DNA from: Chitinolyticbacter meiyuanensis
Lineage (GTDB): Bacteria; Pseudomonadota; Gammaproteobacteria; Burkholderiales; Chitinibacteraceae
DNA length: 64,000 bases
Direction: 5' to 3'
Assembly: GCF_008033135.1 (NCBI RefSeq)
Contig: NZ_CP041335.1
Span: 2,113,925 to 2,177,924, forward strand
Shown piece after piece: positions 48,517 through 55,468 of the stretch. Numbering within the stretch: position 1 is the stretch's first letter; every line of letters starts with the position of its first letter. The notes beneath the pieces are model-generated. The model saw only the letters and a list, made by a program, of their open reading frames with translations. It was not told where the DNA came from and did no database searches. Made by a program: the position numbers and the translations under genes.

Positions 48517-49700
48517 AAATACTGATACTGGAAGACGAGGACGTTAAGTTTGAACAGATCCGTGCGCATGTCGTCGAAATCATGCCGGATGCAATGATTC
48601 AACGAGAAAAGAACTGGCTGGACTACTCGCGCACTGTTGCGGATACCAAATTTGATTTAATTCTTCTGGATCTCTTGGTCCCACGCTCGGCCAAGGACGG
48701 TACTGTGGAGGACCACCATGAATCACTTGTCGAAACGACGCGAGATTACCGCAGCAAGTCCTTCAGCACACCTGCCATCGTCTTAACCCGGCACAGCCTC
48801 AACGCGGGGGACTTCGTGCACGACCTGAATCTGGTCGACATTAACGTTATTCCCTTCAATGATCACGGCGCGTGGCGTGAGGCGCTGAAAATCAAGCTGC
48901 TGGCTGCTCAACCCAAGAAGAAGTTTGATGTAGTCATCATGTGTGCGTTGGAAAAGGAGGCTGCCGCATTCGAGGGCCTCACCGATACCTGGGGCCCCGT
49001 GAGGTCCATTTCGGGCCTGATCTGCCGAGAAGTCGAGATCGGCGAGTACAAAGCTGTCATCGTTCGGGCACAACGCATGGGACTCGTCGCTGCAGCTGTA
49101 GCTGCGGCGTTCGCGTTGGATCGATTCGAGCCGCGCCTGATCTGCATGAGTGGCATCTGCGGCGGCGTTGCCGGCGAGTCTGAGATGTATGACTTGCTGG
49201 TTACCCAGATCTGTTATCAGCACGACGTGGGTAAGTGGAGCGCGACGGGCTTCAAGTCGGAGCATTACGACGTGCAGCTAGAGGTAGACGTCCACAATAA
49301 GCTGGTTGAGGTTGCCTCGGACCCCGCCGTAATATCTTCGCTCTTGGATGGTCTGAATCCTGGAAAGTCTGAAGTGCCGAATGGCAAGGAACGGGTCTGC
49401 TGCAACATCAAATCTAGCGCGCCTACTAGCAGCGGCAGCGCTGTCATTGCCGAAGACGGCAAGACGTCCGAGCTGACAGTTGGACAGCGTAAACTTGCGG
49501 GCTTTGACATGGAAGTCTTCTCCGTTTACGAAGCGGCAAGGCACGCGCAGAACCGGACTGCATTCTTCGCAGCAAAAACAGTTGTCGACGACGGCGGCGA
49601 GAACAAAGGCGACTCGTTCCATAGAATCGGCTGCCTGCTATCGGCTAGGTTTGTCGTAGCAGCGATCCGGTCGGGAATCGCAGACGTGTGGAAGATTTGA
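48513..49700 (+). CDS. dtcC: DtcC-like effector: receiver fused to a nucleoside-phosphorylase (ATP nucleosidase) domain
   Basis: Protein of 395 residues. Residues 1-125 are a receiver (LEDED acidic pocket, Asp53 in FDLILLDLLVP, Thr in IVLTRHS); the usual conserved lysine is not evident (NVIPFNDHG). Residues about 131-395 are a phosphorylase-superfamily domain: VIMCALEKEAAAF, GICGGVAGESEMYDLLV, the nucleoside-binding FDMEVFSVYEAA and the catalytic-loop-like VVDDGGENKGD. In Detocs this effector, once phosphorylated, cleaves ATP at the N-glycosidic bond, starving the infected cell. Role here is inferred from the architecture and operon. Confidence 0.85.
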   Translation: MKILILEDEDVKFEQIRAHVVEIMPDAMIQREKNWLDYSRTVADTKFDLILLDLLVPRSAKDGTVEDHHESLVETTRDYRSKSFSTPAIVLTRHSLNAGDFVHDLNLVDINVIPFNDHGAWREALKIKLLAAQPKKKFDVVIMCALEKEAAAFEGLTDTWGPVRSISGLICREVEIGEYKAVIVRAQRMGLVAAAVAAAFALDRFEPRLICMSGICGGVAGESEMYDLLVTQICYQHDVGKWSATGFKSEHYDVQLEVDVHNKLVEVASDPAVISSLLDGLNPGKSEVPNGKERVCCNIKSSAPTSSGSAVIAEDGKTSELTVGQRKLAGFDMEVFSVYEAARHAQNRTAFFAAKTVVDDGGENKGDSFHRIGCLLSARFVVAAIRSGIADVWKI

Positions 49701-49885
49701 AAATACACTCAGATGCCACCCAGTGCTGGCATCCGAGTGCTTGGATTTCTGTTGTAAACCGGCCATTACCTGTTGCATCGCTGATTAGCTGCTTCGGCCG
49801 AACAGCTGCTTCTAAACGTGTCGAGCTGATCACATTCAATCAGTGGAGTAATCACTAGCGCCAAGAGGGTGGACAAGAGCCTTTT

Positions 49886-50680
49886 CTAAATAATTGAATT
49901 TTTCAGGTAGCTCAAGCGATCCGGCGACGCAAGGTAAGCGAAAAGTTGATCGTGACCTTGGGGGAATGGATCGAGCTCTAGTAATTGTATGTGATCATTA
50001 TTTGTGGCGATGAGCCAAAAGAATAATGCTTTTCCGTCAGCTGGTGGTACGTACTTCTTCAGTATGTTGTTATTAAAACATTCGTTTATTTCTTCAATAA
50101 CTTTTCGTTTTGATGTCCAGTGATCTATAGAGATTAGGCAAATTTTTGCCCAGAAACAGCATGTAACTCCTGCCATATCACATTTGATATCGTTGGCCAG
50201 GCGAGTGCACAATATGAGCGTCGCAAGTGCATTGGGTGTTGCTGTTATTGCCAATTGGTGGCAGTTTTCTTTTACCCAATCCGTGCTTTTATGCTTTGCA
50301 GGCAAACGGAGTGCCCAATTAATCAGGTGGTCTCCGTGCTGATTTGTTTTCCCCTGCAGTTCCTTTGCTAATTTCCGTGCTGAACGATCAGAGCAGAGCG
50401 CTTCCCACAGAGGGCTTTTCAAGGTGAGCTCTGCTCCTGGGCATTTTTCCTCAGCGGCTAAAATTATTTCTCTGCTGGGGTAATGGCGGCCATTCCGGTA
50501 GTCCCGCCACTTCCTATCTAGCTCTTTGATTTGATCAGGTGTTGCGCAATCTGCAGGCTTGATCTCCCGCCTCAGTGCCGCGGCGTTGGTGGTGTTGAAG
50601 TGAAGCGCTAACTCATGGAACCAAGCAATTGTCGCGATTTTTCTGAAAAACCTTTGCTGAGGTGGACTTTTAGCAGGCAT
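49886..50680 (-). CDS. Hypothetical protein in transposon cargo
   Basis: Protein of 264 residues, opposite in orientation to its neighbours. The N-terminal part (FFRKIATIAWFHELAL, KWRDYRNGRHYPSREIILAAEEKCPGAELTL) looks like a helical DNA- or protein-binding region with a conserved-looking RxWxDYRxGRxxP stretch; the C-terminal half contains several cysteines and tryptophans but no catalytic motif I recognise. It uses AT-rich codons, like the defence genes. It could be a regulator or an accessory element gene. No function is proposed. Confidence 0.6.
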   Translation of the reverse strand: MPAKSPPQQRFFRKIATIAWFHELALHFNTTNAAALRREIKPADCATPDQIKELDRKWRDYRNGRHYPSREIILAAEEKCPGAELTLKSPLWEALCSDRSARKLAKELQGKTNQHGDHLINWALRLPAKHKSTDWVKENCHQLAITATPNALATLILCTRLANDIKCDMAGVTCCFWAKICLISIDHWTSKRKVIEEINECFNNNILKKYVPPADGKALFFWLIATNNDHIQLLELDPFPQGHDQLFAYLASPDRLSYLKNSII

Positions 50681-50834
50681 TGGTTGTGTACGAAATTAAC
50701 TCACACGTTTTTTGTTTATTTTCAAGAGGTTATGCGGTCTGGTCGGAGAGCGTTTCCCAAGAATCGTCCCATGTTTCCAATGCTAGGACAAGGTCGTACT
50801 ATCGCTAGACGAAGCAAGACTTGAAGAGGTTGTG

Positions 50835-51146
50835 ATGGTTGAGTTCACAGTGCTCGATGAACGTGAGATCCAAGAGCTTGCACAAGAGCTGACGCGCGAG
50901 TTGACCGTTGCTTATGGGCCTGTCGTGGGTTCGAGCATTTTGGTTCATTTACTCGGATACAAATCTGCTCACGCTTATCAACGTGCGCTAGGTCGGGGTA
51001 CGGTACCGATACCCCTTTTTCGGATTCAGCATCGGCGCGGCTTGTTCGCGCTTACACGTGATGTTGCCCACTGGTTGAGCGCGCAGAGATCGCAAGCAGG
51101 CTCACTTGGTAAGCAGACAGCGATTTGTACAGAAGGGGAGCATTGA
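50835..51146 (+). CDS. Small putative DNA-binding protein in transposon cargo
   Basis: Protein of 103 residues. The segment VGSSILVHLLGYKSAHAYQRALGRGTVPIPLFRIQHRRGLFALTRDVAHWL (outline; residues about 33-83) has the pattern of an excisionase or PrtN-like winged helix, where a helix pair is followed by a basic wing (HRRGLFA) and a DVAxWL tail. GAAGAGG lies 6-12 bases upstream of the ATG at 50835. It lies upstream of the transposition genes and could regulate them or the element's excision. Family assignment is inference. Confidence 0.55.
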   Translation: MVEFTVLDEREIQELAQELTRELTVAYGPVVGSSILVHLLGYKSAHAYQRALGRGTVPIPLFRIQHRRGLFALTRDVAHWLSAQRSQAGSLGKQTAICTEGEH

Positions 51147-51294
51147 CCCAAAGGATGATGGAAGCCGAAGGACCCTGGCTGACCAAGCGCAAGCCATCGT
51201 AGATGGATGCCGCCGGATGGTGGTTTTAGGGCCCACCCAGCTAAGCTCATTCGCTCAACACGCCTTTCCAGCCAGATGCGTATGTGGCTTGTGC

Positions 51295-51308
51295 GGGGGG
51301 GGGGGGGG
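51295..51308 (+). repeat. Homopolymeric run of 14 G
   Basis: Fourteen consecutive G bases in the non-coding region. Such runs slip during replication and can switch nearby genes, but they are also a frequent place for sequencing or assembly error. No ORF clearly depends on it here. Confidence 0.8.
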
Positions 51309-51331
51309 CGAGGCTTAGAGAGGGTTGATGC

Positions 51332-51484
51332 ATGAAGGCGCACGTCGAGCGCGGCAGCGAGGCGATCAACGCCTGGGCACACGGCCGCCGCAGGTACGGG
51401 CCGCCGGAGATGGCGCTGGGGGCAGTCTCGCCGGTGAAGCAAATGTTACTTATCAGAGGAGGTAGGGTCGACCAGCAACACTAA
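51332..51484 (+). CDS. Possible small protein or gene remnant
   Basis: A 50-codon frame begins with ATG after GAGAGGG and reads MKAHVERGSEAINAWAHGRR then continues to a TAA at 51482. Its GC-rich codon use differs from the AT-rich genes around it, so it may be a remnant of a chromosomal gene carried along. I do not recognise it. Confidence 0.25.
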   Translation: MKAHVERGSEAINAWAHGRRRYGPPEMALGAVSPVKQMLLIRGGRVDQQH

Positions 51485-51508
51485 ATTCTGACGAGCAGAC
51501 GCACAAAA

Positions 51509-51608
51509 GCCCGGACGGCAATCCGGGCCCTTGGCAAGACATCAAGAAATTTCGAGATTCGCTTGATGTCCCCATTCTTGTGCATCCCATCGCGACTGTC
51601 AAGTCGCG
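51509..51608 (+). promoter_or_regulatory. Three consecutive stem-loops upstream of tnsA
   Basis: Stem 1: GCCCGGA with TCCGGGC. Stem 2: GACATCAAG with CTTGATGTC around a 15-base loop. Stem 3: CGCGAC with GTCGCG around a six-base loop. All are perfect and lie within 100 bases, suggesting a structured leader or an attenuator for the transposition operon, or protein-binding palindromes. Confidence 0.5.
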
Positions 51609-51704
51609 TGAATTCGCTCGTCTCTTGATTCTGATCGGCGCGGCCAACTGCCCCCAAACCCTGGGCACGGGGCTGGTCACGCCTCAAAACTGGAGACATT
51701 TGTC

Positions 51705-52493
51705 ATGCACAACATTTTCATCCAGCGCGACTTGCATGTCGACTGCAGTGGTTCGCGCGAGCTGGTCCGGCCTCTGAACGCCGACTGGTCACTTCGCGCC
51801 GCCTTGTTGCAGCAGGTCGATGAGGCCTTCGCAGCAGAGCCGTCGCTGGACAACGTTCTGCAAGGTTTGCGCCACATCCATCTGGGCCGGCGGGGGGCAC
51901 GTCCTAGCTACTTCCCCAGCAAAAAGAACGCGCCGTTCGGCAGAACGTCTGTCTACATGGCAGCAGAAAGCCGCTTAGAGGCAGCTGCGGCCCTCATGTT
52001 TGAACGAGACCCCCACATCGTCGCATATCGGATGCAAGCCATCACAGTGCCGTTGCCCGGCAACCGAACGGCATATCCGGACTTTGTAACGGTGGACAAG
52101 CAAGGTTGTTTGCTGGTTACGGAGGTGAAAGTCGACAGGAGGCACCAGAGTGCGGATGTCGTGGCCGACCAAGTCCACATTGGCAACGTGCTTGGCAGGT
52201 GGGGGATTGACTACCAGGTTCTGGACACTTGGGACCTTCCGGCAAAAATCGTGCATGACAACCTGCTGTGGCTGCATAGCCAGTACCACACGCGGCCGGA
52301 TGATGCCGATTGTGCAGAACTGTTGGCGCAAATGGGGGTAGAGCAAGCTACGCGCTACACCTACGGGGAATTGCACGACCGCTGTTGTGCGCTGTCGCTG
52401 CCGGTCGCGACTGTCCCGCACCTTCTGTTTATCGGCGCACTCCAGATCAACTGGAAACGAATCATCGACGACACAACGGAGATCTGGATATGA
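51705..52493 (+). CDS. tnsA: TnsA-like transposon endonuclease
   Basis: Protein of 262 residues that in Tn7-like elements cuts the 5' ends of the transposon so that transposition is cut-and-paste. A PD-(D/E)xK nuclease core is visible: Glu in MAAESRLEAAAALMFERDP, Asp126 in AYPDFVTV and Glu140-Val-Lys142 in VTEVKVD. An N-terminal part (SKKNAPFGRTSVYM) resembles the basic lead of TnsA. Its end overlaps the tnsB start (ATGA). Confidence 0.82.
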   Translation: MHNIFIQRDLHVDCSGSRELVRPLNADWSLRAALLQQVDEAFAAEPSLDNVLQGLRHIHLGRRGARPSYFPSKKNAPFGRTSVYMAAESRLEAAAALMFERDPHIVAYRMQAITVPLPGNRTAYPDFVTVDKQGCLLVTEVKVDRRHQSADVVADQVHIGNVLGRWGIDYQVLDTWDLPAKIVHDNLLWLHSQYHTRPDDADCAELLAQMGVEQATRYTYGELHDRCCALSLPVATVPHLLFIGALQINWKRIIDDTTEIWI

Positions 52494-54472
52494 GCCAGCT
52501 CCGCACACTTTTCCAAGCCATCCCAGGCATGCGTTTCGATCTGCGTGGCGCCGAGTTCGAGGTGGCGTACGTCGGCTTCGGTGCCGTTCGTTATGCAGCA
52601 GTTTGTGGTGGCAAACAATATCGAGTTACGCAGGGTCGATTCATTGAGCTGCAAACGGAAGGCGAGCTGACGGTGCTCAATGCTGATCTGTGGAGACAGC
52701 AAGTGAATGCTGGCTTACCGACGCTGGCGACCTTGAATGAGGACGAGTTCAACGCGGCTATCCGCCAATTGAAGTATGCAGAAACTGCGTTGATGGTGCT
52801 CCCGCACCCCAATTCGATTCGCTTATTGACTGAGTGGATTCCTGAGTTTGCTCAGTCAATTCAGGACAATCGTGCTCCCTCAGCGCGCACAGTTTCCAGT
52901 TGGGTCAAGAAGTTGGCTGAGGATGGCAAAGACGCATTCATGGCGCCGACACGACGACGTGGTAATCGCAGCTTGCGATTCTCGCCTGAGATCGAGGTGC
53001 TGCTCCTGTCTGCGGTCGATAGCTTCTTGGTCGAAGAGCATCGGGACAGCAAGGACGTACTCGCTTATATCGTTGGGCACTTGGCAGAACAGAATTTATT
53101 AACTAAGGACGGATCAAAGGTCAAGGTTCCGTCTGAGCGGACGATTCGGAGAAAGCTTGCCGCTATTGATCCATTTTTACTAATTCGGATCAAGAAAGGC
53201 CATATCGCCGCAGAGCAAGCCGCCCGCGCTGCGGGCAAGAATATCACGAGTCCTCGTCCTCTCTATATTGTTCAAATCGACACGCATTACCTCGATATCT
53301 TTGTTGTCGACCCAGACACAATGGAGATACTAGGAAGACCCTACCTGGTTTGTGCTAAGGATGTACATACGCGCTGCGTCGTCGGTACCTTCATCAGCAT
53401 GTTTCCTCCATCGGCAACGACGACGCTTGGTGCGATAAAGGACATGCTCACTCGCCCAAACCGGGGATTGCCTGGCGGTATCTGCGTAGTTTTGATTCCC
53501 GACAATGGCGTCGACTTCAAAAACAGTGGTGTCGTGCGCGTCTGCTCCAAATTGGGAATCAATTTCCAGCCGGCTGAAGTTCGCGATCCGAACGACAAAG
53601 CGCACGTTGAGTCCTTTTTCCGTACCCTAACGTTGTTTCTCATTCAGAAGATCAAAGGCACGACCTTTTCGAATCCCAAGGCACGTGGCGATTATCCTAG
53701 TGAAAAACGCGCATTCGCCACGCTGGACCAGCTCACCGGCTACATCAATTTCTGGATTGAAAACGAGTACCACGTGCGGCCACATAGCATGACAGGCCGT
53801 GCGCCGATTCGCATGTGGGAGGAGAGTACTGCACGTGCCAAGCCGCTGGCATTACTAGAGGTTGAGGCCGATGCCATCTCTCGTAGACCTAAACGCTGCG
53901 CAATCGGCAAAGGCCGCGTGCGCGTCCATCATGAATATTACTACAGCCATGCGCTTAAGACACTAGAGCAAACGTATGACGGTTTGGTGACCGTGCTCTA
54001 TGACGAGCTGGATATGGAGCACGTCTTCGTCGAGCATCCTTATGAGAAGGGGGTACTAATCCAGGCGGACTCAATCAACCCCGAATATACGCATGGTTTG
54101 ACACTATGGCAGCACGAGGAGGCACGTAAGCTCAAGGCCAAGATGACCCAGCAGGACATCACGGCATTGGGCCAGTACGCAGATGTCTTAGCGAGATATC
54201 AACTGTTGCAAACAATTCAAAAGGACTCGCAGCGCGCTAAGCGGAAACTTGCCAAGCTGACGCAGGGAAAAGGGCGAGAACAGGAGGCTCAGGCCTCCTC
54301 CAAGTTGATTGAAGATGGGCCTTTGACCCCGCCCTCACAGCTGGCACAGCAATTAGGCGTCAACTCGCTTGGCATGAATTCACCCAATACGATGCAGGGA
54401 GTCCCTGAACAGCCCTTTGCTGGCTACGACAACCCTCCCACTGACTCGTTCGGTATTCTGGGGGAGGATTGA
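52490..54472 (+). CDS. tnsB: TnsB/TniA-like DDE transposase
   Basis: Transposase of 660 residues of the Mu/Tn7 retroviral-integrase superfamily, which binds the end repeats and joins 3' ends to target DNA. Catalytic residues are Asp264 (IVQIDTHYLDI), Asp338 (VLIPDNGVDF) and Glu374 (NDKAHVESFF), spaced as a DD(35)E set. N-terminal helix-turn-helix regions (APSARTVSSWVKKLAEDG) would bind the repeats, and a C-terminal Mu-C-like barrel plus a hydrophilic tail would contact TnsC. Coupled to tnsA and three bases from tnsC. Confidence 0.9.
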   Translation: MSQLRTLFQAIPGMRFDLRGAEFEVAYVGFGAVRYAAVCGGKQYRVTQGRFIELQTEGELTVLNADLWRQQVNAGLPTLATLNEDEFNAAIRQLKYAETALMVLPHPNSIRLLTEWIPEFAQSIQDNRAPSARTVSSWVKKLAEDGKDAFMAPTRRRGNRSLRFSPEIEVLLLSAVDSFLVEEHRDSKDVLAYIVGHLAEQNLLTKDGSKVKVPSERTIRRKLAAIDPFLLIRIKKGHIAAEQAARAAGKNITSPRPLYIVQIDTHYLDIFVVDPDTMEILGRPYLVCAKDVHTRCVVGTFISMFPPSATTTLGAIKDMLTRPNRGLPGGICVVLIPDNGVDFKNSGVVRVCSKLGINFQPAEVRDPNDKAHVESFFRTLTLFLIQKIKGTTFSNPKARGDYPSEKRAFATLDQLTGYINFWIENEYHVRPHSMTGRAPIRMWEESTARAKPLALLEVEADAISRRPKRCAIGKGRVRVHHEYYYSHALKTLEQTYDGLVTVLYDELDMEHVFVEHPYEKGVLIQADSINPEYTHGLTLWQHEEARKLKAKMTQQDITALGQYADVLARYQLLQTIQKDSQRAKRKLAKLTQGKGREQEAQASSKLIEDGPLTPPSQLAQQLGVNSLGMNSPNTMQGVPEQPFAGYDNPPTDSFGILGED

Positions 54473-54475
54473 GCC

Positions 54476-55468
54476 ATGCTGAATATCGACGTATCCCAGC
54501 TGTTCGAATCCGAAGCTGAGCGACAGGCCTATCAGGCAGCTGCTGTGATTGACAAAATCATGGTGGCACACCCTGACGCCGTGTCGGCATTAAATGGGAT
54601 TCGGCATTGCATTAAATCATCGGTGTACTCCCGTGAACCCATGGGCTGCATGCTCCTTGGGGCAGGCGGTATGGGCAAGACCATGCTGGCTGAGCACATC
54701 ATGCGCAGTCTGCCGCAGCAGACAGTCATCGCTGATGACTGCGAAATTGATACTACCCCCTCGTTCTATGTCAGCTTCAAAAAGGCGGAGAACTTGAGCG
54801 ATTTGACCACAGAGATGCTCGATCGCTTGAACGATCTACGGGCGCGTGTCGGGAAGCCGGCCGCACGGGCCCGCCGGGTGCGCAAACTGCTGCTGCAGTG
54901 CAAAACGCTGATCGTATTCATCGATGAAATGCATGACCTTCGGGGGCTGAAGAAGCGCGATCCGAGAAGGGTGGAGGAGTTTTTGGGCTGGATCAAGGAG
55001 CTATCGAACGAGCGCAGTCTGGTGCTTTGTTTGATGGGCGAACCAAGCTGCCACGACATATTTGGTGGAGACGACAGCAATCAAATGTCGCGGCGCTTTA
55101 AGGCACAGTTCATGCTGAATCCACTCACGCCTGGCACCAAGGATCAGACCGGGCATTTACTGCCATTTCTGGCCGAAGTGGGTAAACAAGTGCTTCAGAG
55201 AACGCCCATCCAGTCATTGCCGCCTATTCACAGCTATGAGAACGCGCTGCGTTTCTTCGCAGCGGCCGGCGGCAACCTGGATTTTACGATGGTTCTAATC
55301 AAACAAGCGGTTATCACCGCGCTCAAGGCCGGGCGCACGGTCGTCACGATGGCGGATTTCTCCGATCTGTGGGGGGCTGGCATTACGAGCAAGGTGAGCT
55401 TGGTACGACTCAACCCTTTTGATGCTACAGATGGCCAAGTGGCAGCTGCATTTAGGGGACGAGCATGA
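54476..55468 (+). CDS. tnsC: TnsC/TniB-like AAA+ ATPase
   Basis: Regulator ATPase of 330 residues that links the target selector to the transposase. Walker A is LGAGGMGKTML near residues 60-70 and Walker B is LIVFIDEMHDL near 144-154; an arginine-finger candidate is in QMSRRFKAQF. Its last codons overlap the start of tniQ (ATGA). Length and motif spacing match TniB-type proteins. Confidence 0.9.
   Translation: MLNIDVSQLFESEAERQAYQAAAVIDKIMVAHPDAVSALNGIRHCIKSSVYSREPMGCMLLGAGGMGKTMLAEHIMRSLPQQTVIADDCEIDTTPSFYVSFKKAENLSDLTTEMLDRLNDLRARVGKPAARARRVRKLLLQCKTLIVFIDEMHDLRGLKKRDPRRVEEFLGWIKELSNERSLVLCLMGEPSCHDIFGGDDSNQMSRRFKAQFMLNPLTPGTKDQTGHLLPFLAEVGKQVLQRTPIQSLPPIHSYENALRFFAAAGGNLDFTMVLIKQAVITALKAGRTVVTMADFSDLWGAGITSKVSLVRLNPFDATDGQVAAAFRGRA

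Larger units (their letters stand above)
51147..51704. other. Non-coding region upstream of tnsA (558 bp)
   Basis: No convincing long gene. It holds a 14-base G run (51295-51308), a possible 50-codon ORF (51332-51484), and three successive stem-loops (51509-51528, 51538-51570, 51591-51608) that end about 100 bases before tnsA. It probably contains the tns promoter and leader. Confidence 0.5.
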
